Made by a program: the position numbers and the translations under genes. From NCBI GenBank assembly GCA_015039365.1, contig WION01000192.1:1-64000 (forward strand): 64,000 bases of DNA, read 5' to 3'. Position 1 is the first letter of the stretch, and each line of letters opens with the position of its first letter. Of the stretch, positions 10,464 to 21,076 are shown piece after piece. This DNA comes from Amanita rubescens. Lineage: Eukaryota; Basidiomycota; Agaricomycetes; Agaricales; Amanitaceae. The notes below the pieces were generated by a model. It had not been told where the DNA came from. It made no database searches and saw only the letters and a program-made list of their open reading frames with translations.

Positions 10464-11777
10464 TCAAAAATGACAAGAATATAGTATTTTACTATCTAGT
10501 GTTAATACTAGAAAGTAAACTAGGGAATATCTTTCTTTTTTACACGTCCTTTCAGGTATGTAATATCGAATTTCCGTCACAGGGTTAGATGCGAATCTAG
10601 CCCTCCTATTGTCTCTATCATCGACAGGTTTGTCGAAAATAGATTCTTTAGGTAATTTTATGTGAGGAAAGTCTTTATACCGTCCGGGAAGCCTTCCAGT
10701 TTCCTGCCATATTCCCATGTCATTACTATATTCGTCAACAACCCTTTTCACTTCGGTTCCCTCTTGATTTGAAGGAAACACTCCAGCCGCTCTGCTTTGG
10801 GCTCGAGTTTTAGATACGATATATCCCCAACTTGCAATGTTGGGGGCGCATCTACTCCAGGTAGGTGTTGTTGACTTTCGCCATCCTTTTTGTTCTGTAT
10901 TACGTTTTAGTTGGGTCTTATATACGTTAAAAGGTGTATTTACCTTTCCTTTTTTGTATATTTGAGTAATCTCCTCCGGAAGAGGAATTCTGCCCCTTTC
11001 GTCAGATGCGATGCCAAGGAAATGTTGGCGGTACGCATCCGAATCCAAAGCATTAGGGATATTCGTCTTATTTTTCCATTGACGATTACCCTTATGCCAG
11101 TCATTTTTGGTGACTGGTCTGAATTGGACATGGGCATTGTTTGGTGGTCCATAGGACCACTCTTCCGGTTTAGTGTTGTGGATCCAAGGCGATCCACGAT
11201 CTTTGTTATATCGCCAACCTTCATTGACGATAACAGGTCGTCCTTGTGGACGAGAGATTGGCCCAACAGCCTTCGCGGCCTTGGCGTATGAGACTAGATT
11301 ATCTTTATGAGATAAAGATGCACACCTAGTATTTCTAGAAGACTGACCTGTTGGGCTCCGCATTGATTTGGGAGCCGTCGGGACTCCTTTATAGTCGAAG
11401 ACGACTTTTTGTACACAGCGGTGTACGTGATGTATCGCATCGGGATGCGAACAGTGGCAGCCCTTTGCTGCATGAGGCATATATGGGCGCGAGCCCATGG
11501 GAACAGGATACTTTTTATAGTTCCTATTAAGCCTCACAGCTTGAGGCGCAGAAGTCGGAACAGGAAAACGTAATGAAGGTACCATTTCTGGTACCTGTGC
11601 CTTTGCAGGCGGCGGCGAGTTCTTTGGTAAGGCCCTAACGGGGGCCTGGAGATGCCGGGCGCCAGAGCCGGGCAAATTGTTCGGGGTAGTCCGAGAGGGG
11701 ACTGTCCTCGAAGAAATCGGAGTGCCAAGGGCACCGCCAGCAGAAGACAACGGCGAGAAAGAGTTTACAAACGACAT
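10464..11777 (-). CDS. extra ORF upstream of gag in the copia element, function unknown
   Basis: This 437-aa frame is read in the same direction as gag-pol and lies between the leader and Gag. I chose the ATG at 11777 (MSFVNSFSPL); an ATG at 11840 in the same frame is possible. The first 100 residues are rich in Pro, Ser and Arg. A compact Cys/His cluster follows at residues 107-121 (CHCSHPDAIHHVHRC), which could bind zinc. The remainder is basic and Trp/Asn-rich. It resembles no copia protein I know. A second ORF needs its own route to translation, because gag-pol starts 136 nt downstream in another frame. A structural, RNA-binding or acquired protein are all possible. Confidence 0.7.
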   Translation of the reverse strand: MSFVNSFSPLSSAGGALGTPISSRTVPSRTTPNNLPGSGARHLQAPVRALPKNSPPPAKAQVPEMVPSLRFPVPTSAPQAVRLNRNYKKYPVPMGSRPYMPHAAKGCHCSHPDAIHHVHRCVQKVVFDYKGVPTAPKSMRSPTGQSSRNTRCASLSHKDNLVSYAKAAKAVGPISRPQGRPVIVNEGWRYNKDRGSPWIHNTKPEEWSYGPPNNAHVQFRPVTKNDWHKGNRQWKNKTNIPNALDSDAYRQHFLGIASDERGRIPLPEEITQIYKKGKVNTPFNVYKTQLKRNTEQKGWRKSTTPTWSRCAPNIASWGYIVSKTRAQSRAAGVFPSNQEGTEVKRVVDEYSNDMGIWQETGRLPGRYKDFPHIKLPKESIFDKPVDDRDNRRARFASNPVTEIRYYIPERTCKKERYSLVYFLVLTLDSKILYSCHF

Positions 11778-13005
11778 TTTTATATAAATTGAAAAAATTG
11801 ATTTTAAAATTTTGCTGAAATCAGGAGGTTTAATCATCACATAGTTCTTTGGATAAGATCAAAAGAAAGGAATGGGGGTTCAGAGCCTTCAGCCCTTACT
11901 AATCCCGGAAAACAGATAATTTGTACGCAAATTGGATGTTTCGGCACAAGTTTCGCACATCATTGTTTCTTCTTGTCATGCATGTTGAATTTGGTACTAA
12001 TCGTTATGAAAGGTGTTATATTAACCAAGATCTATGTCACATTGGTATCCACTTCGATGTTTTTAGCATCTAGTAACGCAGCATAATATTTGCGTGGGAT
12101 ATGATCCAATGTAGGTAGGAATAGCCAACCTAAGCTTCTGACAATAGATTAAAGACTCGGGGATCGGCCCTTGTCCCTTCTTAAACGATCAAATGATAAC
12201 CGTTTAATCTCTGGAATAACCATGACGATAACGACTGCATTCCCAAACGCATGAGATAAGTCCATCACTTAGATGGTCTATAGGGTCTCAATCCCCCACT
12301 AGACGTGTGTGTACAAGTATTAAGAATTAATCTAGACACCGCTGGGTTACAGCTGAGTGTATTCCTAATCTAGAGAAGTCCCTAAGGGCGCATTCTCGAT
12401 AGGCAGAGTGTACGGTCCACAATGTGACCTCATCTCACCCCTTATACTAGAATCTATTATTAACTTGTACATATATTAGGTATTTTACAGGATCGAAAAT
12501 CCTGATGATGGTATAGCGTGGTTTTAATACGTCCAATCACATCACACTGCCCAAGCGGTAATACAGTGTGGGACGTTACCCTTTTATACGGTAGGTAATA
12601 ACCGGTGAAGTTCACACTTCACAAGTGAGCCAATTTCTATTGACGCAGTAATGGTCCACTGCGAGATTTTTAAGGCGATCTAGGCCGGTTTTTAACGTCA
12701 TCCAAGACTGTCCCTTGTACAGGGATACTCGTATTTTAGACCGCTGAGTAATTAACGGGGTCCCCTTAGCCCTGGGTCCGGGCATATACAATCCAGGTAA
12801 GCGGATGACTCTGAGTCTATCCCTCACTTCCCAGAAGGGTTAGCCAAGTGCGGTGACTAATTTAACAAGAAAATGAAAACCACACTGGGCGCCTCGCCCA
12901 GTTACCTTTGTTTTACCTTTTCTCTCCGTCAATGACTTGAGAGTGTGCGTCGCTTGGCTTCACAACCAATAGCGCCAAAGGCGTCTGGTTTCGGGGCCCA
13001 TAACC
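11778..13005 (-). other. long leader of the copia element
   Basis: About 1.2 kb lies between the 5' LTR and the first ORF. It contains no long frame, only short ones such as 12612-12827. Leaders of copia elements are usually far shorter. I see no recognisable gene; packaging or translational control signals would be expected here. Confidence 0.6.
12993..13005 (-). other. primer-binding site (internal initiator tRNA-Met type)
   Basis: Directly after the 5' LTR the minus strand reads GGTTATGGGCCCC. This is complementary, allowing one G:U pair, to the anticodon stem-loop of initiator tRNA-Met (GGGCUCAUAACC). Drosophila copia is known to prime from an initiator-tRNA fragment at this region, so the same mechanism is likely. 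Confidence 0.65.
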
Positions 13006-13710
13006 TGTTGAAACTAGGGGTAACAAGTCCCTAGCGAGCAGTGCAGTCTAGTACATGGAATGTACTACTTACCGAGTGTGGTGTGGAGTTGTTAAGAGCT
13101 TACTGGAGCTGGGGCTCAACAGTAGACAGTAGAGAGGATAATAGGATAAGGATTGACGCTACTAGAGTACAGTTTATATACTACTAAACTACAAATAAGT
13201 ACAAAGAGTCTTATCAGTATGAGTCAAAGGTATTTGACTCATAAGGCGTCATTCCATAGCAATGCACAGCTATTGTACAGCAATGCATAGCTTTGCGCAG
13301 CACTTGACTCATCAATTATATTGACTGACTCATCACATTATCAATCTTCAATGTGATAGGTCGATAACCATAACGTATATATGTCTTCTATTCTCATGTC
13401 AACATATATTCACATCATCAATAGTTCCACTATTATGATTGGATGATCTTATGAGAATATCGCTAGGATATTCTCATGTCAGAATATGTTCTCATCATCA
13501 ATCATCCACTATTATGATTGGTAGATGAGTATGAGAATATGTCGAATATATTCTCATGTCAATATATTATCTCACACTCAATCATCCACTATTATGATTG
13601 GTTGAGAGACGAGTAAGTAACTGAGCGTTATTACATTAGTTAGTGTAAACTAATGATATCACTTATATTTACTATATACTGTATGTATATTGTATATTAT
13701 AAGTTCAACA
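13006..13710 (-). repeat. 5' LTR of the 10.1-kb copia element
   Basis: 705 bases, matching 3637-4339. Its outer end is fused to the first retained exon of the GPCR gene. Confidence 0.93.
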
Positions 13711-13711
13711 T

Positions 13712-15117
13712 GCCATAGCCGCAGTGACCGCTGTTGCAAGCCTTTTGTCCGTGATCGGCTCGGGGTTCATATTGGTCTGCTACGCCATCCTACCGCTCAA
13801 CCACCATTTCCGTCATATATTGATTTTGAACCTTGCAACGTCCGGTGCGTGACCACTGATTCATTCCTTATATCAACACAAGGCTAATAAAGCACTAGAT
13901 TTCTTAAACTCCTTGAACAATTCTGTAGGCGGATTGTACATTTTAGCTTTCAGGAAACGTTTAGAGCCTGGACGCGCGTGCGTTTTCGATGGTTTTGTTG
14001 CACAAGTTACCGTGCTGGTGAGTTAGTTTCATGATGATCGATCGATTTAGTTGACACGAGTCAATGCAAAGGCCACCGATTGTGCTATACTGGTTATTGC
14101 CATAACTACCGTGTACACGATCACCAGGAGGCATATATCGGCAGTTCCGGAAGGGCAATGGAAACACAGACAAGCGGTGCTTCTTTCTTGTGCTATTTGG
14201 GCCTTTCCCTTTTTCACAGGTGCGGTATACCGACCTCGATGCCTGCAGATAGACGTTGACGCTTTCTATTCTCGTATCAGGGTTTCTAGCATTGGGAATG
14301 GGATGGTATGCCCCGGCCACTGGCAATTGGTAGGTACCTTCTAGTAGCCCGGCGGCCACATGTTTGGTAACATTACGGTTATTCGACAGGTGCTGGATAG
14401 AACCCAAGCCAGTTTACCTCCGTTACCTACTCTTGCATGGTTGGCGATTCCTGTTTATCATCATCGAGGTATGGTTCATTTTTAGCAGTCTAACTTAATA
14501 CTAAAGCCGCTAGATCTCGCTTTACATCTATCTAGTACGCAGTCTTAATCAGTTGGATAGTGTTAATAGGCGTTAACCGTGATTTTAAGAATATCTACCT
14601 TCGACGACACTATCGAGCACTGGTGGCTCAGGGTATATCACCACCGGGTGGTATAGGCTCGCGTTCCACACACACCGAACCTCGCCAAGAATCGAGTTCA
14701 AGAGTCACCATCGGCCCGGGAGAAAAAAGCACCTCGGAAGCCACGGCATCGGTATACTCTCCAAATCCGAGCCAAAGGTCCACTATTGGGTTACTTCCAC
14801 AAAGCAGACCACGCAGCACATTCTGGTCGCGCCTTACTGGCCTTCGAGGGACGAGTCGGACGATGAGCGATTTCCCTGCTGATGCCGGATATAAAGTGAT
14901 TCAACGAGCGTTACTCCTCAATGCGTACCCTTTGGCGTACATCATCCTCTGGATTCCTGGGATTGTTAATCGGTTGATAGAGGCTACTGGGCGTGAGTGC
15001 ACGGTGACGCAGTTTCTACAGGCGACAGCGCAACTTGTGGGGTTGGCGAATGCGCTGACGTATGGGTGGAATGAAAAAGTGGCGAATCAATTAAGAAAAC
15101 GATTTTTAAAACGGTAA
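13712..15117 (+). pseudogene. Git3-type G-protein-coupled receptor, 5' end removed by copia
   Basis: Six exons can be read with clean GT-AG borders: 13712-13844, 13899-14017, 14051-14219, 14281-14329, 14390-14468 and 14536-15117. Exon 1 encodes TM1 (LLSVIGSGFILVCYAILPLN); exon 2 has FLNSLNN and ACVFDGF; later exons have ATDCAILVIAI, WYAPATGNWCWIEPKP and a long Ser/Arg-rich third loop. The C-terminal NAYPLAYIILWIPGIVNRL is typical of the fungal glucose/cAMP-receptor (Git3) group, plasma-membrane sensors that signal through G-alpha to adenylate cyclase. Everything from TM1 on looks functional, but the start codon and N-terminus are replaced by the copia LTR one base before the exon. The left side of the copia does not contain the missing part. 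Confidence 0.85.
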
Positions 15118-15329
15118 ATGGATCATGGAATGGACGGACTTGCTATGCGACGCTTTCATGGACGATGTTTACGGAATGAATGTTACGGATTTGACAGGAA
15201 TTAGTGACTGATGAGTGCGGAATTTTGGGCTACGGTATTTTTGTATATTCCTGTACTACTAATTTTATCCGAGGCTAGCATCGTGTTGTTCGGTATCGGG
15301 CCAATGTAGATAGATGGGTGGACCATCCG

Positions 15330-16476
15330 TCAGCTGTCGTTCTGCCTCTTGTTGTCTTTTCAGCCGTTGTTCTCCTGTTCCTTCCTCATCTGCCGCTCCC
15401 TCTCGTCCCGCTCTCGTCTTTCCTTCTCTCGTTCCTATCTCTCCTTCGCTTGCTCAAGCTGGAGCTTTGCTACTTGCCCAGCAAGTTCGCTCGCCTTCCG
15501 AATTTCCTCCTTCCTTGACTCTTCATACCCCTCGCGCCAAATTATCTGTTGTCAGCGCCGCAAAGGGAAATACGAATGAACACCAACCTGTTTGTCCATG
15601 ATATGCCTCTCTTTCGCAAATTTGTCCCAGATCTTGTTGATGTGAACCGTATCGCGACGATAGACTGGGAACAACACCGAGCTTCCCGGTTGTAGCCAGG
15701 CCTCTGAACCATTTTACCCGCCTCTTCTCGGTCGGGCTCATGCTTCCATCCTCGTGTATCGTCGCCCATTTTTTTCAGCAAGCCGAATATGGTATCCGCA
15801 AACCAATAACATTGGCGCTTGAGGAGCTTATATGTGCTCTCTTGATGAACGACGCTGACAAGAATCATAGCGTCCGAAACGTGATGGTTCTGAGAACCTG
15901 AGAATCTGAGGGAAGACCGTTGATCGTGGTAACTGTATCCGCAGCGAGATATTGATTCGAGCTCATGGCGGACGGACGGGGTAGTGAGTCCTCCGATAGG
16001 CGTATAGTCTTTCCAATGGAGCTAGTCACCTTGGAGATGCTCCCCTTCAGAGGTAACGACAATCTAGACGATCGGGGGCTGGGACGTGGAGAAGGAGCCT
16101 CGAAATCGGTAAAATTGGTAACAATAGATTCCATCGATGGCGACAAGGAGGATGTCGACATGGTGCGTTTGCGCTCGCCAGCGGAACGGTCTGTGCACAA
16201 TTCCAATTTCTGCCGCTTGTCATTCCTAAACTAATAAATGACGAATTCATGTTCATTGCGAGTGGTGGTAACTTTGCAGTGAGAGGCCTTCTCCAACCGG
16301 TAGCCTGTAAGCCCTTGCCACATGGAAATGCTTTCCGAAGTCCAGCCTCGTAAGCACGACATGACAACATGAATCCAGGTGTCGATGAACATTGGATGAG
16401 GAATGGATCTGCTCTTCTCCATGGTGTCCATGGTTGTGCCCAAAGGCCGCGACAGAAAGTTGCGAACAAAGTCCAT
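15330..16476 (-). pseudogene. basidiomycete conserved protein of unknown function, broken
   Basis: Read on the minus strand, one protein is spread over several pieces: MDFVRNFLSRPLG...NEHEFVIY (16476-16234), then FRNDKRQKLELCTDR, a Ser-rich linker, and VVHQESTYKLLKRQCYWFAD (near 15830). A charged coiled-coil tail (EESRKEEIRKASELAGQ) follows near 15500. The 'QCYWFA' block with a coiled-coil end recurs in many agaricomycete hypothetical proteins. An in-frame TAG (16231-16233) separates the first two pieces. A further frame change near 15670 and a TAG in the coiled coil suggest decay, though an unseen intron could explain one of them. The upstream end is not resolved. Confidence 0.55.
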
Positions 16477-16692
16477 GAATGAAAATGCCGGTTCTCTGAG
16501 TTATACCTAGCGAGACCTGAGTCGCAGCCGGATTTAGTAACCCAAATGGAAGTTACGGCATTAACTTCGTGCTGCCGGGAGGCGTAACTTTCGCTGAATA
16601 TTACTATCGCAAATATTATTTCGTTTGTCGAAAACCGACGACACAGTGGGCGTACCTGCGAAACTTGCATCGCTTGAAATGACGATTATCAC

Positions 16693-18042
16693 GTGCGTCC
16701 CCTTACCATGCACTACGACTTGACTGGACCGCTCAGTCCCTTAACGGAACTGAGCGACGGTTCCACCTCGGCTCAGCCGCTCAGTTCCTTATCACAACTA
16801 GGCGACGATTTCCTTAAGACCGTTTTGGTTCTCATGAACAACGCAACCCCAACCGTAGGACACGTTGTGGAAGCAAACGCCCAGCTCGATGTTTTTGAAA
16901 ATGTTCCTATGGAGAATCGTAGAGTTGGAACTGAGATCGACTCGCTTAGGGTCCTTAGAGAGATGCTAAACAACGCCCCTACAGATCGAGGCAAACGTTA
17001 TGTTGCGTGTGCGGTAATTTGTTGCCAAGGTCCGGAACAATGGGTTAGGTTGGCATCCGACTGGGTGCATTTTCTATTATGGCCATGTACGTCCAGAGGT
17101 TCTCCTACTTCCTCACTCATCGTTTACCGGTAGTTAAGAGCGCATATAAGAGCAAATCGCCCTGTGCCTCCCCACATTCAGTCATTACGTTGCCTGAGAC
17201 AGAAGCATCGATCACCGTTAGGAGAGACGAACATTTCCTCTGCCTCGTATGTTTTTTGTTTGAACTAAAATTTGATTTTTTACGTCCAAAACAGCTCAAA
17301 GAGCGTCAAGGAAACAAATGTGCTGTCATAGTCAAGCCTCCTGGCAGGATTAAGACCATTGGCACCCACATTATTCGAAGATCGATTGCTAAAGCGGACA
17401 ACTCAAACGCGGGATTGGTCAGTACCCATTCCATCATATTCTTATTCCGTACTATGCAGAGCCTCTTTAGCATATCTCCTTGCCGGCGACTTGGGACATC
17501 CTCCGGCATTACGCCGATCTTTCGGAAGACACGATTCGGGATCTTGAAAATATCATAGATTCGCCTAGTAATGGAATACTGTTGCAAACCGAAATGCATG
17601 ATGGATTCGACAACTTTGAATGGTGCTTTGAAGCAACGGTCTGTACTCCCTTAATTCAATGTTTTGTACAAGCTCACTCCGATAGGATCAACCTAATGTG
17701 TACAACATAAAGTGGCTCTCAGAGGATGGGCCATTGGGAGCCTGGGTAACTGGGGGCCTTGACCAAGTACAATTCACAAATCAATCAGCGAACGATATCC
17801 CGCTCCCAAATGCCCAGTTTTTGGCAATTCACGCAGCGATTGCCAGGGTCCTCCATTTGAGCGGTGCAGCGGAACCATTGGATCTTGTTATGGACAGGTT
17901 TGATTCCGGATCGTCGTCTCCAGTGCCCTCTGGGAAGTATGGCAGCGCTGACCTTGCCATTCGATGGTCACTTCTTGAACTGTTTGGAGACAACCTTACT
18001 CACTTGCCCACGGAAATCCGAGCATTTGGGAATAGATGTTGA
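16693..18042 (+). CDS. HNH-nuclease-like protein of the basidiomycete family
   Basis: Exons joined by short introns encode an N-terminal helical part (RYVACAVICCQG), a Ser/Pro linker, and an HNH-like core. The core has KCAVI, then GTHIIRRSI with its His near 17360, then TWDILRHYADL and SPSNGILLQTEMHDGFDNF (Asn and His near 17570-17610). The C-terminal part reads VYNIKWLSEDG and FLAIHAAIARVLHLSGA. The His...Asn...His order fits HNH_2-type domains that occur in large families in Agaricomycetes. Their role is unknown. Likely introns include 17227-17294 and one before GATCAACC at 17686. The start was taken at 16693 (a second Met follows at 16708). The gene looks complete but is unproven. Confidence 0.7.
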
Positions 18043-18334
18043 ATTGTATAATTAAGTATGTTTAAACCTGGTTTACTATTATCTAATCCCGACGTAACAC
18101 CTTCACACCCGTTCTCGCGCATCGCGCCGCCGCTGTCCGTCAGCGGACCACTCACACTTTCTTTGTGAGAGTTACGAGTGCCCTTTCTGAGCGTCTAGTT
18201 GACATTACGGCTGATTAAGACGATGCTTCGTCAGCCATGTCTCAGTGAGAGCAGATCTAGCAGCCACGGGTGATGGCGTTTTAGACGTTCGTCTACTTCC
18301 CAAGGTAGACTCGGAGGGAACTTGTTAATTAACC

Positions 18335-19104
18335 GCTGTTTAGGGACAATTTAACGAAGTGTTGAAACGGAATTACCTCACCTAAATGCCGCGTTCGGGA
18401 AATTGAGTGATAAGAACAAGAAATACAAGCCAGAGCTCGCTATCATCATCTGCGGGTAGGCACCATTCCCCTCTCACATTCCAAACTATACTGATTTCCC
18501 GTGTCTTGTAGCAAACGCCATCACGCAAAGTATTTTATTCCAACATCATTTCCTAGAACTTTACTAACCAAACAGATTCTTCCCTACAACGCGTCAAGAA
18601 GCCGACTCGACGGCGACCCGGCACGATCGTTGACAGGGGCGTTACCTCAGTGCAAGATCGCGTCCCGACTTCTTACCAGCATACACCAGGTACGACTTTG
18701 ATTTTTACCTTCAAGCGCACGCAGGAATCCAGGGTACTGTCAGGTCGACCCATTACACGGTCGTCTACGACGGAATCGGATTGGGCGCTGATGAAATCCA
18801 AAAGAATATGAATTTTGCTAGTTATATGTATGCCCGTGCGACGAGATCTGTGAGCCTCGTTCCGCCTGCGTATTATGCGGATTTAGCTTTTGAGCGCGGG
18901 AGGTGTTATCTGCACGAGTTTCTTGCTGCTGGCATGCAACGAAGTGCGAGAAGCGTTTCTGGAGAAGAGAAGAGGAGCGTTTACGAAAGCGGTGAGAAAT
19001 ATTGGGGAAAGGGGGTAAGTTCGTTTTACTTCTTGATGATGCAATCTAATATGCGTATTTGGCAGGTACACGCTAACATCAGGGACACGATGTTTTATAT
19101 TTAA
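18335..19104 (+). pseudogene. Argonaute, C-terminal half of the PIWI domain only
   Basis: The sequence encodes pieces of a PIWI domain in order: FRDN (equivalent of the RDG catalytic-Asp motif), KYKPELAIIICG, KRHHAKYF (18510), GTIVDRGVTS (18630), YDFDFYLQAHAGIQGT, HYTVVYDGIGLGADEI (18750), ATRSVSLVPPAYYADLAFERG and the terminal NIRDTMFYI before TAA 19102-19104. Argonautes bind small RNAs in RNA silencing. Here the N, PAZ, MID and first PIWI parts are missing. The RDG motif is altered (RDN), and the frame changes near 18370, so this is a dead fragment. The fourth catalytic position is Asp (YYAD), as in several fungal Argonautes. Confidence 0.8.
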
Positions 19105-19199
19105 ACAGATTTGACCTAGGAGACTAACGTAAAGAAAGACCTGTGTGCCTATCGTACCATGCAAGTGCATTGCGAACGCATCATCAAGCTACAGCATGG

Positions 19200-19849
19200 T
19201 CAGACTGGCACCGTCCACAAATTGACAGGGGTACAGCCCGGGGGACCTAGGCTAGCGTCGAACTTGTACCAGATCTGAAATAATTCAGGAATGAGAATCG
19301 TCCGAGAGAAAGTAAGAAAATGCCACACTTACATCGCCGTTACAAGCAAAGAAGCCTCCTATAAAGTTAAACACCAGCTGTGCGCCCAGCTGCGAATTCT
19401 CTGTATCGGACTGGATTTGGAAGGATTGATACTGTGCACACTTGTTGCTGCTCTTTCCTTGTACGAATTCAAGACGACCAAAACTAGTGCAACCCACACC
19501 GATCGGAGATCCACTGATGAAAGGGGTGTAATTGTTGCTGCTACCACTTGGATCGGCGGCGAGAAACTGTCCTTGAATGAAATAAAACTTTCCGATTGGA
19601 CCGGAGCCAGTGAGGGTAGCGAGGTTGCCTGTTCCGATTCGGAGAGGCTGACGTGTTTTAGTGCGTTGCGATGAATAGACAAGAACGGAGCACACTCACT
19701 CGCAGGTTAAAGTGGGTGCTATGGGCGTTGCTTGAAACGAGGTAGAAAAGTGGGGTGTCTGCACCTGGAAGAACCAAGCCTCCAACGAGAGATATCAGAC
19801 ACAGAACCGTGATAGAGAGGATGTGAGGAACTGAAAGACGGTGCAGCAT
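19200..19849 (-). CDS. small secreted protein, paralogue 1
   Basis: Exon 1 (from ATG 19849) encodes a signal peptide (MLHRLSVPHILSITVLCLI) and LPGADTPLFYLVSS. Exon 2 starts PLRIGTGNLATLTGSGPIG and includes the paired Cys motifs GCTSFGRLEF and NKCAQYQSFQI, then DTENSQLGAQLVFNFIGGF. Exon 3 encodes IWYKFDASLGPPGC and ends LWTVPV before TGA 19200-19202. The intron donors are GTGAGT and GTAAGT. The protein is about 165 aa, secreted, Cys-containing, with no known function. It is the first of three minus-strand tandem copies and is the most diverged. Confidence 0.75.
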
Positions 19850-20427
19850 GTTGCAAAAGCAGAGAACAGGGCATTTTGGGGGCGAATAAACGCTTTATAG
19901 CCTTGCGAGAACCCCTCATTGAGAGACGGTGATGTGAATAAGGTTGAGAGGCACCCCTATAGAGCGAATGTGAATAGGCCTGAGGGCAGGCATTTTACAG
20001 CAGGAGTATGTGCTCGGAAGCACTGTCCAACGCGGGACCGAGAATCAAGTACAACGGGTTGAAGAGAACTTGCTGAAATGCCTGCCACGTGGGACTCTCA
20101 GGAAACATTTCATCCTCCTTTTTTCCAACATGTCTCGAAAAAAGCGCGGAAAAGGAGGCAGTAGTAGGGCTATGTGTTGAAAAAGATATATATAGCTAGA
20201 CTTACTCATCAAGGCATTAATTGTGAGTCGGTGGGACCTGGTGTAAGAGAGTCATGGCAAGGAGGGCGGGTGACAAAAGGTGCTCTACACCGGGTGTTAT
20301 GGTAACTGTAAGTCTCAAGGTTTATTTAATCGCAAAACAATGGCTAAACAGTTACTTCAGACTGTAAAGACACATTAGCCAAAGTTTTCCCCTTCCGCCA
20401 TACGAGGTTACCAGTTGCCCGTAAACG
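19850..20427. other. intergenic region
   Basis: This region separates paralogue 1 from paralogue 2. It should hold the promoter of the former and the 3' UTR of the latter. A segment near 20310 (CTCAAGGTTTATTTAAT) recurs near 21990 downstream of paralogue 3, supporting tandem duplication. I see no gene. Confidence 0.5.
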
Positions 20428-21076
20428 TTAAACCGGGACGGTCCACAAAGTAATAGATGTACAGTCGGATGGACCATCCTCAGGGTGAACCTTATACCAC
20501 ACCTGAAAAAAATCATCAGTGAAAATTCTACGAACAAATTGAATATCAACACCCACATCTTGTCCAGATCCACAGGCATAAAAGCCGCCCACATAATTGA
20601 ACGTCAGCCCTGCGCCTAGTTGTGAATTCTCCGTATCGGGCTGGATCTGAAACGCGTCGAACAAGGCGCATTTGTTCGTACTACTTCCCTGGACAAATCC
20701 AAGTGGGCCGTAAGTCGTGCATCCCGTGGATACCGGGTCCCCGCTGATCAAGGGTCGTTGGGTATTGGTATCGCCCGAGGGGGACGAGGCCGTCAATCGT
20801 CCTTGAAAGAAGTAGAATACTCCTATTGGGCCATTGCCAGTAAGCGAAGCGTAATCGCCTGTTCCGCCAGATGTTCGCAGAGGCTACGAGAGTTGGTTAT
20901 AATTATCTCACAAAACGTTCGAGAATGTGGCTCACCTATAGGTTCAAAGATTCCGAACTCGAGCTGGAAACGAGGTAGAAAGATGGCGTGTCCGCGCCTG
21001 GGACAGTGACAGCTCCAGCGAAGGAGGCCAAAGCTACAATTGAGAGGACTCGAGAAATAGAAAGAGCCAAGCGCAT
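20428..21076 (-). pseudogene. small secreted protein, paralogue 2, stop at exon 1 end
   Basis: The layout is the same as in the flanking copies: signal peptide MRLALSISRVLSIVALASF from ATG 21076, then VPGADTPSFYLVSSSS, the intron, PLRTSGGTGDYASLTGNGPIG, NKCALFDAFQIQPDTENSQL, and the last exon VWYK...LWTVPV ending at TAA 20428-20430. In this copy exon 1 ends AAC-CTA-TAG directly before the GTGAGC donor, where the other copies have a sense codon. With the splice phase used by its siblings, this is an in-frame stop after about 47 residues. It is either a recent pseudogene or uses another donor. Confidence 0.65.

Larger units (their letters stand above)
3637..13710 (-). mobile_element. Ty1/copia LTR retrotransposon, about 10.1 kb, two ORFs
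   Basis: The LTRs at 3637-4339 and 13006-13710 begin TGTTGAAACTAGG and end AAGTTCAACA and differ at about a dozen sites by eye, so the copy is young. On the minus strand the order is 5' LTR, a primer site complementary to initiator tRNA, a 1.2-kb leader, a 437-aa ORF, a 1990-aa Gag-Pol, polypurine tract and 3' LTR. The bases flanking the two outer ends (CTCCT on the left, TGCCA on the right) do not match. There is therefore no target duplication, and the two flanks belong to different loci. Confidence 0.92.

Noticed and set aside
12360..13005. tRNA or rRNA gene in the copia leader
   Set aside because: No cloverleaf or recognisable rRNA segment could be found by eye. The tRNA-like match at 12993-13005 is a primer site.
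15314..15601. Ser/Leu-rich plus-strand ORFs
   Set aside because: They are the complement of the charged coiled-coil tail of the minus-strand pseudogene.
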